29,308 nt of DNA from positions 1 through 29,308 of the forward strand of contig NW_022204994.1 in the NCBI RefSeq assembly GCF_008831285.2. The letters are read 5' to 3'. Below are positions 20,193-29,308 of this stretch, one piece after another. The stretch comes from Nymphaea colorata (taxonomy: Eukaryota; Streptophyta; Magnoliopsida; Nymphaeales; Nymphaeaceae). A program made the translations under genes and the position numbers. Position 1 is the stretch's first letter. Every line of letters begins with the position of its first letter. The notes below the pieces were generated by a model, which had not been told where the DNA came from, made no database searches, and worked only from the letters and a program-made list of their open reading frames with translations.

Positions 20193-21926
20193 TCAATAAA
20201 AGTTTTCTTTTTTGAGGTTTTGTCCTGAGAGTTCGTCGTTTTGGAAGCTCATGGGTAATTCAATCTCCTTTACATGAATTTCTTTTTGTACTTGTTGGCA
20301 ATAGTCTTCGAAGAGTTGTTGTGCGAGAATGACAAGCTTATACTGTCTATCTGTTTCTCTTAGAATGTCCCTGATATAGGTCTTCTTCTTGACGGAGTAG
20401 TACTCATGCTCTTCACACATGCGCTTGAAGGCCTCTTCCTTGATCTCATCACCTTCAAAGTAGGCCTCAGGCTCTTCCGGGTCCTCCTCTTCAGGCTCTT
20501 CATAGTCGTAATCGAAGTTGATCTTGGTGGGCTGGCAATTCTCTTGCGAAAACATATCGTTGAGTTCTCCGTAGAAATGACGATCAACGAGGCAGTTGTG
20601 TCCGTACTCCATCATGAACATGGCCAACTGAGAGCGTACAGGTAGATAGTTTTTGACATGCTTTTGGGCGACTTTGAACAAGATAAAGTCAAGGACTTAA
20701 GTGATTAAGTGTTTATGAACTAAGCAGGCAAGGATAACAGGAAAGCCTTCTTTGAAATTGATATGTCTGCCATTTTCATCGGGAATGTAGACGAGGGTAT
20801 CTGCTAATCTCAATTTCATGGCATTGTTATTGTAGTTCTTGATAAAGAAGCCGTAGATGACGAAGAGGAGGGTCTGACTAACGGCAATGAAGAAAAGGAG
20901 AGGATCGGTGATGTTATCGAAGACTTCAGTCATGATATTAGTGGTCCCGCTGTAGGTAAAATCAATGACAGTGCAACGTAAGGACATCATCATGATGGGA
21001 TCAATGCAGGGTAGGTCGGGATCTAAATTCGAGTAGACTGTTGCATCAGCTGGCATGGTTAGATCAGGCCATATATCGTAGTAATTGAGGTTATAGCTGA
21101 GGACGTTTGAAATGTATCCAAAGAACTTGTTGTTTGTGGCGAATTCACTCACGTCTACACTTGCAGTGTTCATGAATAACTGATTAACCAGAGATGTTTG
21201 CTTCTTTTGCATCAGATTGCCAGTTATCGGCTGAAAAGTAGTGAGCTCAATTCCAAAGGTACTAAACATGACAAACATGAAACAAGATCCATAGGTAGGA
21301 TGGATGTCATTAAAATCGCACTGAAGGAACTCAAAATGAATGTAAGATTTATCAGCTCCCGTTCCAGATATGGTTGCACCTGCATTTTTAGCTGACTTTT
21401 TGAAATATATGTAGCCATTGGGGTAGTCAATGGTTATCTAAAGCTTGGTTTTTTTAGTGCCCGTGACTTGCCAGATCGAGGCATTTTGGATAAGGTATTG
21501 AAGCTTATCCCCTTTGTACATCTCTTTAGTCATGTAGTCGATCGCAAAGATGCGGAAGGCAATGTCTGTGTGATCGAACATGCTTATTCCTTGCCCGTTG
21601 TTGTCTTCCAATACACTGTATGATGAAATCCTGCTGTTGACGGCAAGTCCGTTGGGGAAGATGAATATGTATGTGAGGATGACAGTGACTGTCATAATGG
21701 AGCAAAAGGTTACGCCTCCACAGACGGTTTTATAGTTGGTTTCTCCATTGAAGTTAAGGTCGATGCTGGAGCCGAAAATATCCACTTCACTGAATGATTC
21801 GCTGTTGGCGGCTCTGTTGATGGCCTTCTGGGCGCGATTGAGGCTGTTTTTCTCATCAACGTCTTAGATCTGTTGCACATCTTCCGCGATAATGACAGAC
21901 TGTTCGGATGAATTGATTTCTTCCAT
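20193..21926 (-). CDS. Ciliate-type two-pass membrane protein
   Basis: A 577-residue frame runs from ATG at 21926 to TGA. Only a few reassigned codons occur; one TAA joins the membrane half to the soluble half. After an acidic N-terminus comes 'VDIFGSSIDLNFNGETNYKT' leading into a first transmembrane segment (about 65-90). A lumenal or extracellular domain of about 250 residues follows, then a second transmembrane segment near 340-362 and a cytosolic C-terminal region with an acidic stretch ('EEPEEEDPEEPEAYFEGDE'). The 'FG...FNFNG...YKT..GG' start before a transmembrane helix is typical of a large family of uncharacterised ciliate membrane proteins. No activity is known. Its stop faces the stop of the TmcB-like gene across about 180 bp. 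Confidence 0.85.
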
Positions 21927-22356
21927 CTAATTATTATGATCCCTCTAGCCTTAGTTCTATTTTTAAATCCCAAAAAAACTTCATTTAGAAAAACTTCAAA
22001 AAATGCATGCGGACTGATCGACAATACCACCAACAACACTCGATTGGAAGTGCATCTCGTGTGGATAGTGAATGTAAGGGCCGACTATTTTATTTAATGA
22101 AATTGTTGTCGGAACAATATAGAACACTATTTGAAATTACTAAGATAATGATGAATCCATCCACCAACACCCAATAAATCAAGGATTGCAAGAAAACATG
22201 AGTCAGAAACCGATTCTGATTTCGATCATATTTTGAATTCTTTTGACGATAAACAAAGATTATGATTTTGTAAACCTTTATCAATCCATATTCAAATGAA
22301 AACGTAATGATGAGGGTCCAGCCACCTTACCGTTCCATTATAATCTAATTATTGAG
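21927..22356. promoter_or_regulatory. Divergent spacer
   Basis: About 430 bp lie between the starts of a minus-strand membrane protein gene and a plus-strand coiled-coil gene. The sequence is AT-rich with short open frames on both strands. One plus-strand frame (22007-22201) looks marginally protein-like and is listed separately. Promoters for both genes are expected here. No motif is certain. Confidence 0.4.
22007..22201 (+). CDS. Weak candidate small ORF
   Basis: This 64-codon frame runs from ATG to TGA. Part of it ('FYLMKLLSEQYRTLFEITKI') has helical, protein-like composition, and it holds a single TAA. I see no signal peptide or family. It lies in a spacer expected to hold two promoters, so a chance ORF is the likelier explanation. 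Confidence 0.15.
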
Positions 22357-24248
22357 ATGTTTCATTAACCGGATGAACTTGAAGACGAACGACCGTCTAA
22401 ACACCTTCAAGTCTCTCTCAATTTGAAGGAATAGCCTGAGTGGCTAGACCAACCTAGCCAAAGGCAGAAGAAAAAAAAGTAGCAGAAGGCCTTACCCCCG
22501 ATTGATCCCCCTCATGACCCAGTCCTCGAGGAATTGCACTCCCTGCTTGAACGCTCCAAGAAAGGAGTGCCTAAGGGGACAGCTAACGTAGTTGGGAGGT
22601 GACTCAGCAGATCCAGGCGAAGACATAGGAGCTGGAATACGGGGTTTTCGTGAGCCAGACTACTAATAATAAAGACGAGTACTTCGGCGCTTTGATCGAA
22701 CATAACTCTCCGAACCCCTACGTCCAGTAGGAAATCAACCAGACCGTCCAGCAAACCCACCGTATTGTCCAGAAGGATATCCACCGCAATAATTTGGATT
22801 TGAGCGATCGGGTCATCCCCAAGAACAAGGGGCACCTAAAACAGCTCTAAAACCAGGACCAGTATCGTCTCATCCAGCTCAAGCAGGGTGAGATAAAGAA
22901 CAAGATCGGCAGTTTGCGTAAGGAGATGCGCAAGTAGACCCTTAAGGAGAAGTTACGCAATAAAATTGACCTGCTTTAGGACGAGCATCTTGATAAAAAT
23001 TTCTACAGTATTGATCACCCTCGCACTAAAGAGGCTGAGGATTTTGTGAAGGACCTGCAGTACAGGAAACGGGAGCATCAACGCGAGATGATGCAGCATA
23101 TGACCATACAACAGTAGGCACAGGCCAGACGCAGATAGCAGGAAACCATGCAGAAGGAGATGGAGAGACAGTAACGCAAGACCAAGCTTCAGTAGTATTA
23201 CCAGAATAGACTGGTTCAACGTCTGGAGGAGAAGGAGCGAGAGAAGGCGAAAAGACAGGAGTACCAAGAGTGGGTGAAATCGTTTCAGAGAGAAAAACCA
23301 TTGGAATTATAACGTTAAGAGGAATTTCGCATGAAAGTTGTCATTCCAGAACTAGAATAACAGCATAAAAAATTAATGACTATCAAGGCAGAGCATCGGC
23401 CTATTGATCCTGAAGAATTGGCAGACCATGAGGAGAAGTATATGTAGTTCAAAAAAGATAATGCCATTAGAAAAAGGGCAGAGTTATAGCTAAGACAAGA
23501 AGAGGAACAGCAGGAGTTATAGGACATAAACTAAAAACTCTTCAAGGGAAAATATCGCTATCTCGTGTTGGAGCAGATGATCGAAGAGAAATACCCTTTG
23601 AATCCTCGTGACTTATAGCAATCCAAGAAGGACCGCATCAAGGCGTATAACGATCACTTGCGTTCCTTTCACCAAGATACATACGTCAACCACAAGCAGC
23701 AACGCATATAAGCTGAAACCATCTCAAATCAAAAGTTCGTGAAAAGAGTCAGGAACATGAATGGCTCCATGAACATTACCAATAGGCAGCAGGAAGCCCA
23801 TGAAAATCATTCAGACAGACCCTAACGCAAGTCTGCGGAAGATGCTGATCACTATAAACAGGGCATACAAAATTTAGCCTATCTCAAGAGTATGATACGT
23901 GAGCAAAGAGCTAAGGAGGAGAGCAATCCACCACCAAAGATAACTCTCGTTGAAGAGAAAGAAATAAAAGCTAAAGGCTTCCTTGAGTAGCAACGTGAAA
24001 AACGAGAAAAAGATAAGAAAAAAGTTGTAGCAGCCGTGAGTAAAGAGATCCAAGAGACCGCAGCTACTGCTAACGAGGAAATCGACGCCATGAAGGCAAA
24101 GGCAGAGATGCTGGACGAGCGACTAAAGCGAAAGGAGATGAAGATGAAGAACATATAGAAGGGCAAATTCTAGGAAGGATAGAAAGTGTAAGAGGACTAC
24201 GTATAGGCGATAAAGGCTAAGATCCACATGCTGAACCAGTTCGACTGA
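22357..24248 (+). CDS. Long charged coiled-coil protein with one 20-nt intron
   Basis: Exon 1 (22357-22587, 77 codons) and exon 2 (22608-24248) give 623 residues ending at TGA. Numerous TAA/TAG codons are read as Gln. The N-terminus is Pro/Lys rich ('QRQKKKKQQKALPPIDPP'). The remainder is long charged helix, for example 'EDFVKDLQYRKREHQREMMQ' and 'VQRLEEKEREKAKRQEYQE', interrupted by a more globular stretch near residues 365-400 ('YRYLVLEQMIEEKYPLNPRD'). It is unrecognised. Ciliary or cytoskeletal proteins commonly have this composition. Without the intron the frame hits TGA inside the spliced segment. Confidence 0.85.
22588..22607 (+). other. 20-nt intron
   Basis: The sequence GTAGTTGGGAGGTGACTCAG carries a GTA donor and CAG acceptor and contains an in-frame TGA. 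Removing it joins 'KKGVPKGTAN' to 'QIQAKTQELEYG' in one frame with exact codon arithmetic (77 + 547 codons). Unlike most introns here it is G-rich and lacks an obvious TAAC branch element. Confidence 0.75.
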
Positions 24249-24498
24249 GATCGATATTTTTTCATGCTTCTCAAGACTATCATGCGAATTTTATAAGCAA
24301 TTTGACTTCTAAATTATGATTCCATAAATGACAAGGTATAGTGAAGTCCACTTAAACTCACTATCATTAGCAAACCATTCACATTCACAGTTATCTTCCA
24401 CTGATAGCTAAATCTTACCCATTGCTAGCTATATATAGAAATAGTAGGGGTGAATACTAAAGCAAGCAGATCATCGATTAAAGCATAGTCAAGACTGT
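24249..24498. other. Intergenic spacer, promoter of SPRY-like gene
   Basis: About 250 bp of AT-rich sequence lies between the TGA of the coiled-coil gene and the next ATG, both on the plus strand. It contains 'GCTATATATAGAAATAG' about 70 bp upstream of the ATG, which is TATA-like, and an in-frame TGA upstream that supports the chosen start. Nothing else is identified. Confidence 0.4.
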
Positions 24499-25851
24499 AT
24501 GGAGGTTGCAACTGAAGAAAACGCTCAATGCAAAGTTGAACAAGCGCCCAGATAGGATAGCAATGAGGGGTCTGAAGAGCGAGAAAGTAATGTTAAGATG
24601 GAGAGGAAAGAGTCTCGAGAAGCAGCCGCTACTGATAGTCAAGAAGCAAATGATACTCGAGATGGCCATGATCCAGAATAAGATGAGTAAAATGAAGAAA
24701 GCGGACATGAAGAATAGCCAATAAGTAAGCGCAAGTAGACGATAGAAGTGAAGCAAGAAGAGTTGTGCAAGCGAGGACATCGCAAAAAGACCATGAAAGA
24801 GAAACCAAAGCCCAAACCAAAAAGTAACAAAAAGAAAAAGAAACAGACGCGCCAAATGAAACCCATCTAAAAAGACGACCCTCGCTATAGGGGAGTTCCC
24901 AAGATCAAAAGAATACGCAAGAGAAGAAACAAACCCAAACCTATCAGTCCGGAAGCTAAAAGATAGGCTGAACTCAAGAAGGAATAGTAAGAATACAACA
25001 AGAAGATTGCAAGTAGAGGAAGGAAACCAGTCATCACAAGGCTAAGAGGTTAGAAAAAGAGAAAATAGTTGCAGAAGGCACGATAAGACTCGTAAAACTT
25101 GAAACTAGAGGAAGACAAAAAGAATGTTAAGCTAGAATAATCAGAAGAGTAATTTGACTCAGAAAACAGTAAAAATAGCGATGATCCACAAAAAAGGGGG
25201 ATCAAGCCAAGGATCTCACGAAAACAAAGACAAAAGGAACGAGATGAAGACAAGCGAAAAGTAGACAGCATTATGAAGGCTCGGGGTGAGCGAGAGAGGA
25301 GGTAGCAAATAGAACTAATGGTTCGAATGCAAAGGATGTTGGCAATCAAATTTGGAAAGAAGATTAATATATAAATTGATCCAACTTGCAAATACTACAG
25401 CCAATACAAGTTCCGCAAGAACGAAATCTAAAAAAGTGGAAAGCTATACTGCCAAATATACAACAAACACCCCATGCCTGCAAATGGCAAGCATTTCTTC
25501 CAGGTGAAGATCGCAAGACTATCTTTTCAGTCAGTAACGATAGGAGTGATAACATCAAACAACTTCGATGAGCAGTACTCGAGGGATAAGCCATAATGCA
25601 TCTGCTTTGATGCATATACCCACTCCACATATGTCTAGGGGCAAAAGACAGAACTTGAAGTTGAGGTTAAACTGAACGATATCATTCGAACCATCGTAGA
25701 TATTCCGAATGCCAATGTTCATTGGTATCTCAATAACGACTTTATTTCATAAGCCATTATTCCTCCTCATATGGCAGTAGTCCCTCTCTATCCCTATATG
25801 TAAGTAAGCAACAAGTGGATTAAAATGCGCATCAACGAGTTCTAATAGTGA
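24499..25851 (+). CDS. Basic protein with C-terminal SPRY-like domain
   Basis: A 450-residue frame starts at the first ATG after an upstream in-frame TGA. The first 75 residues are acidic (Glu/Asp/Asn rich). Residues 80-310 are very basic, with Lys/Arg clusters ('KPKPKPKSNKKKKKQTRQ'), suggesting nuclear or nucleic-acid contact. Residues 325-447 resemble a SPRY/B30.2 beta-sandwich: 'GKHFFQVKI', 'VTIGVITSNNFDEQYS', 'VHWYLNNDFISQAIIPPH' and 'VVPLYPYMQVSNKWIKMRIN'. SPRY domains bind protein partners. The partner here is unknown. The last two codons before the stop are TAA and TAG, so the gene ends in the series TAA TAG TGA. Confidence 0.85.
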
Positions 25852-25921
25852 TTATTTTTCTATTTTTGGCAGAGATAATAGTAAGAAATATGATCAAATA
25901 TAACAATAAGTTCCATTTGTG

Positions 25922-26152
25922 ATGTTTAGGATTGTGTGTGGAATCAAGGCGGTCAAGGTTTGGGTGTTGTTGGCTAGCATTTAACTTTCTTTACTGCATG
26001 CTAAATCTAGAAAGGTATACGACTTTGTCACATAATACATACTCTTCCTTTAAAGGTTGCCTTACGCCTTGATAAAAAAATAGCAACACTGCCATTTTAT
26101 CCAAACATACGCCTATATAAGCTATTATGAACACTAGATTAAATAACTCTGA
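25922..26152 (+). CDS. Weak candidate small secreted protein
   Basis: A 76-codon frame begins 'MFRIVCGIKAVKVWVLLASI' and continues with a hydrophobic stretch ending in 'LLHA', like a signal peptide with a cleavage site, then a polar tail with several TAA/TAG codons. A 28-nt GT...TAG segment at 26056-26083 could be spliced, replacing the C-terminus with one ending at 26174. No family is recognised. It starts 70 bp after the SPRY-like gene's stop. Confidence 0.25.
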
Positions 26153-26483
26153 ACTTCTAGATGTTTTAATTTGAACCCTTCAATCCTTTTCATGATACAA
26201 CTTCTTCAATTTTTTATTACTCTAAAATTAACTTTTTGAAATACAGCTGATTTGTGTGAAAATTACTCTGGCTCTAAGAATATTTACGGCTTCATTTCAT
26301 CATCTTTACCCTAATTAAAATCAAAAATACCCCTTGGTTGAGTGTAAAGTACACTTCATCATTGCAAATTTACTCCTATATCGTTTAAAGGCATACCCTT
26401 TTTTTCCAAGAATAAATACGCACTGATTGCAAAGAAATATACAGCTGGATTATTCTACAATAGTACGCTGATTAAGATTCGAT

Positions 26484-26732
26484 TCACGCCTATATTAACA
26501 GTTCTCTACACTTGTTTGATAAAAAGATTACGTCTAATATTAATATTTTTATACTCTTTGGTGAAGAGATGGATACGGCTAGGTTGTTGATCATCTACGT
26601 TCCTTCATAACTGGACAAAAACATCTTCACTTTACGATATAGTTACTCTAGGTGAGGAGGATATACATTGACGATGTTGAAAGCCAATCCGAGACTGATC
26701 AGGAACATGACCAAAAGTAAAGCGCTCCTCAT
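26484..26732 (-). CDS. Weak candidate small secreted protein
   Basis: An 82-codon frame begins 'MRSALLLVMFLISLGLAF', a textbook signal-peptide shape, followed by 'NIVNVYPPHLEQLYRKVKMF'. A 26-nt GTAATC...TGTAG segment (26506-26531) with intron-like ends would, if removed, extend the protein to 115 residues ending at 26359. There are almost no cysteines. It lies 100 bp downstream of the thiolase stop on the same strand. No family is recognised. Confidence 0.35.
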
Positions 26733-26831
26733 GAATATAATGAATGAATGATAAATCATACTCCAAATTCTAGTTATTATAAGGAATTCATCTGGAAAAA
26801 CCGACAATCGATATGTTCAATTGGCTCTCAA

Positions 26832-28081
26832 TCATTCTCTTTCGATGAGGGCAGCAGCTCCCATGCCTGTTCCAATGCACATCGATACAACTCCCAACTT
26901 TCCTTTAGTCCTTTGAAGCTCAGGGAGCAGGGTGGCGATTTGACGAGCTCCGGTGCATCCCAAGGGGTGGCCGAGGGCAATAGCTCCTCCCTTAGGGTTC
27001 AGCTTGGCGTAGTCAATGCCCAGCTTCTCCACACAGTAGGTGGCCTGACTGGCGAATGCCTCGTTGATTTCCCAGATGTCGATGTCGCTGACCTTCTTGC
27101 CAGTCTTAGCCAAAAGCTCAGGGATAGCAACAGCGGGTCCGATACCCATGATCTCAGGAGGGCAGCCCTTCACTGCGTAGTGGACGAAGCGGGCGAGGAT
27201 GGGGAGTCCCAACTTTTGGGCGACTGAGCGTCTGGCGAGAACGACAGCAGCAGCACCGTCGGAAACTTGAGAGCTGTTTCCAGCAGTTGTGGTTCCGGTC
27301 TTGCGGAAAGCAGGTTTCAGCTTGCCCAAGCTTTCCAGAGTAGTTTCTTTACGGATACCATCGTCCTTGCTGATAACGACTTCCTTTTCCTTGCCGTCCT
27401 GATCCTTGATCTTGGTCTTCACAGCAACGATTTCGCCTATATCGAATAAAAAATACTGTCGAAAAGGCCGCTTTGTTGTGCCTTGAAGGCTTTTTGGTGA
27501 GAATCAACAGCCATTTGATCTTGTTTTTGCCTGTTAACTCCGAACTTCTCAGCGACATTTTCAGAAGTTTCTCCCATTCCCATGAGGCAGCCACGAGCCT
27601 TCTCGTCTTCAAACACGGCTTCAGAAATCTTTTCAACATTAACAGAGCTGTTCATGTCATAGACGGACATGGACTCCACTCCAGATCCAATACCGATATC
27701 GATAACTCCAGCCTTGATCTTGGCTGCGATGATCGAGCAAGCCTCGAGACCTGAGGAGCAAAGACGGTTGACGGCCACGATGGAGGTGGTATCGGGGAAT
27801 CCAGCCAAGAACATAGCCATTCTGTTGGGGATTTCTCCAGCTCCGGGCTGCAGGTTATTGCCGACTGCAATATCCTGGATGTCAGCGACGTTGACTTTGG
27901 CTCTGGCAGCAGCTTCCCTGAGGACCACTGAGAGGAGATACTCGGGAGCAGTGTCCTTGAGGCCTCCGCGTTTGCCCTTGGTGATGGGGGTTCTGACAGC
28001 TGAGCAGATGACGACGTCGTCTGCGGAGCCAGAGATGTTTTCCTTCTGGAGGTGGGTGTTGAGCTGTTGGAGTCTTTGCAT
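26832..28081 (-). CDS. ACAA1: Peroxisomal 3-ketoacyl-CoA thiolase
   Basis: Two exons joined over a 20-nt intron (27437-27456) give 409 residues, close to the usual ~420. Thiolase cleaves 3-ketoacyl-CoA with CoA to acetyl-CoA plus a shortened acyl-CoA, the last step of beta-oxidation. The nucleophilic cysteine is C108 in 'NRLCSSGLEA'. The 'NEAF' motif (N333), 'GHPLGCTGAR' (H365) and 'CIGTGMG' (C395) complete the active site. Residues 3-11, RLQQLNTHL, match the PTS2 consensus R-L-x5-H-L, pointing to peroxisomal import by PEX7. It contains no TAA/TAG codons and has well-ordered codon use, in contrast to the coiled-coil genes, perhaps reflecting high expression. Confidence 0.97.
27437..27456 (-). 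other. 20-nt intron in the thiolase gene
   Basis: The coding strand reads GTATTTTTTATTCGATATAG. Splicing joins 'SGLFDS' to 'EIVAVKTKIK', exactly as expected in the thiolase fold, and restores the frame between two clearly homologous halves. This is the best-supported intron in the window because protein conservation fixes both sides. Confidence 0.93.
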
Positions 28082-28682
28082 AAGATATAACTATTACGTA
28101 ATACCATATGTCATCGGAATTTAATAAAAATACTCTTATTAGGGGCTACAGTAAAAAGCTTAAACATCATACTTACATCAAATATTGATTGCAAAACTTG
28201 CCATTGAAATTTAGTAAAAAAAAGCTGTTTGTAGGAAGCCTTTAAGTTGCTTTACAGTTAATTTTTTTCAATAAAAAGATGAAATCTCACTCTATTTTTA
28301 GTTCAATTTTTTTAAATTTTAGAACTATATAGTTATGATTACGCCATATCATAATAATTAACTTGGCAAATATTAAAAAATGCGGCAAAGTTGGTGTCAC
28401 TTTAGACCGACCAATTAACCAATGAATATTCCCCATTTTTGCTATCTTTATCATCAGGATTGCCTTCTATCCGATTATAGGCTACTAATGTAGAGCAAGG
28501 TTGAAAATATGAATCCATTTACTTTCTCTTTGTCACATTTCCCTACTGGCCAATGGATGTGTAGAATTGTTTGAAATGGAACTTTTTGGGCCTGGAGCTG
28601 GCCTCCAACGCTATTTCTGTTTAAATTTTCAACATAATCAAGTAATAAAATAAAATTTACACAGCATATAATCCTTTTTTCT
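28082..28682. promoter_or_regulatory. Divergent spacer between thiolase and right-end gene
   Basis: About 600 bp of AT-rich DNA separate two divergent starts. Two CCAAT elements sit in 'GACCAATTAACCAATGA' near 28410. Long A and T runs occur around 28210-28380. A minus-strand frame (28454-28690) crosses the next gene's start and is judged spurious. No RNA gene is seen. Confidence 0.45.
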
Positions 28683-29105
28683 ATGTCCATGCTCACCGTA
28701 AGATATGTCCCCACCTACACTCCCAAATCCAAGGAGGAGATGCCCTTTAAGGTACTATATAACTACAGAAAAACCAAATTACTCAGAAAGATAAGGTAAG
28801 AAAGGAAACTGAAACAATAGCGACAGAAAATGGAACGAAGGATGGCAGCTGATGCAATGAGGAGGGAGAAACAGATCATGATCAATCGAAGCATGTTCGA
28901 AGCAGACTCCTAATGGTAGGCCTGCTGCGAAAATTTTAAATAACTCGATGACTCCTGCCTCAACGATAACTCCACCAACCAAGAACAGCAAATACCCACC
29001 AAGACTCACAAAGAAATCGTCCAAGAGGCCATATCCGCCATTCCTGTTGTTGCCAAGATTGGAATTTACCAACAGACCTTTTAAGCCTTTGAGTTCGTTT
29101 TCTGA
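28683..29105 (+). CDS. Small basic helical protein beside the right telomere
   Basis: A 140-residue frame runs from ATG to TGA with several in-frame TAA/TAG codons. A short N-terminus ('MSMLTVRYVPTYTPKSKEE') precedes an Arg/Lys-rich helix ('RQKMERRMAADAMRREKQ'), a Cys/Asn-rich middle and a hydrophobic end ('EAISAIPVVAKIGIYQQ'). A 17-nt and a 25-nt segment in the N-terminal third both look like introns (GTACTA...ACAG and GTAAGA...ATAG), and together they are a multiple of three, so a spliced version is possible. Function is unrecognised. The stop is 140 bp from the telomere. Confidence 0.6.
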
Positions 29106-29245
29106 TCAGCAGATCTTGGAAACCTTCACCAAAGGATAACAAATTTAGTAACAAATTTGATTCAAATTAGCATATAAGATAAAAAAATCCTTATTTATCA
29201 TTAATCTATCATAGGGATCAAAATAACTCTTCCCCACAAAACCTT

Positions 29246-29308
29246 GGGGGTTGGGGTTGGGGTTGGGGTTGGGGTTGGGGTTGGGGTTGGGGTTGGGTTG
29301 GGGTTGGG
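29246..29308. repeat. Right telomere, G4T2 repeats
   Basis: GGGGTT repeats run to the window end, in the orientation expected for the opposite chromosome end. One GGGTT unit (29295-29299) interrupts the register. Together with the C4A2 tract at position 1 this makes the window a complete linear macronuclear chromosome of about 29.3 kb. Confidence 0.98.

Larger units (their letters stand above)
25852..26831. other. AT-rich intergenic stretch, nearly 1 kb
   Basis: No strongly supported gene lies between the SPRY-like gene and the thiolase stop. The sequence is AT-rich with many T runs. Two short frames with signal-peptide-like starts face each other here (plus from 25922, minus from 26732) and are listed separately with low confidence. 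There is no tRNA- or rRNA-like segment. Confidence 0.5.

Noticed and set aside
22090-22284. Minus-strand hydrophobic 64-residue ORF
   Set aside because: It starts at TTG rather than ATG, lies in the AT-rich divergent spacer, and runs without a TGA into the next gene in the wrong frame.
26832-27456. A frameshifted thiolase pseudogene
   Set aside because: The frame change coincides with a 20-nt GTA...TAG intron. After splicing all catalytic motifs lie in one 409-residue frame.
28454-28690. Minus-strand 78-codon frame with a hydrophobic start
   Set aside because: Its start overlaps the ATG of the plus-strand gene at 28683, and it lies in an expected promoter. There is no other support.
1-29308. 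tRNA, rRNA, transposon or bacterial operon signals
   Set aside because: No cloverleaf, rRNA core, transposase/reverse-transcriptase motif or ribosome-binding-site pattern was found on reading both strands, though divergent small ncRNAs cannot be excluded by eye.

Overview
The window is a complete macronuclear chromosome of a ciliate, telomere to telomere. It begins with a C4A2 tract and ends with the matching G4T2 tract. TAA and TAG are read as glutamine and TGA is the only stop. With that code the window resolves into twelve well-supported protein genes plus four weak small-ORF candidates. Introns are spliceosomal-like but only about 19-21 nt (GTA...AG). G4T2 telomeres argue against spirotrichs (G4T4) and fit oligohymenophorean-type ciliates. 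Base composition is clearly richer in GC than Tetrahymena, so I do not name a genus.

Left arm (83-8673): two minus-strand genes 37 bp apart, a CFAP73/CCDC42-family axonemal protein next to the telomere and a long coiled-coil protein. After an ~0.8 kb AT-rich divergent spacer come two plus-strand coiled-coil genes. A converging coiled-coil gene has its stop 40 bp from the stop of its neighbour.

Centre (8944-21926): a secreted, roughly 1,870-residue, mucin-like protein built from hundreds of Pro-Ala-Asn-Ala-Thr/Ser modules, in which almost every module carries N-glycosylation sequons, bracketed by six-cysteine modules. It is followed by a membrane RING-H2 protein, a 1,424-residue polytopic TmcB-like protein with a PAS-like region, and, convergent to these, a ciliate-type two-pass membrane protein. 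This block looks devoted to the cell surface and membranes.

Right arm (22357-29105): a long charged coiled-coil protein, a basic protein ending in a SPRY-like domain, an intergenic stretch with two weak candidates for small secreted proteins, a peroxisomal 3-ketoacyl-CoA thiolase with an N-terminal PTS2 signal and a 20-nt intron, and a small basic protein beside the right telomere.

The genes do not form one pathway. Ciliate genes are normally transcribed singly, and the layout shows tight packing rather than operons. The most unusual content is the sequon-saturated repeat protein with its 2,367-bp internal duplication, together with the ultra-short introns. I found no transposons, tRNAs, rRNAs or CRISPR arrays.
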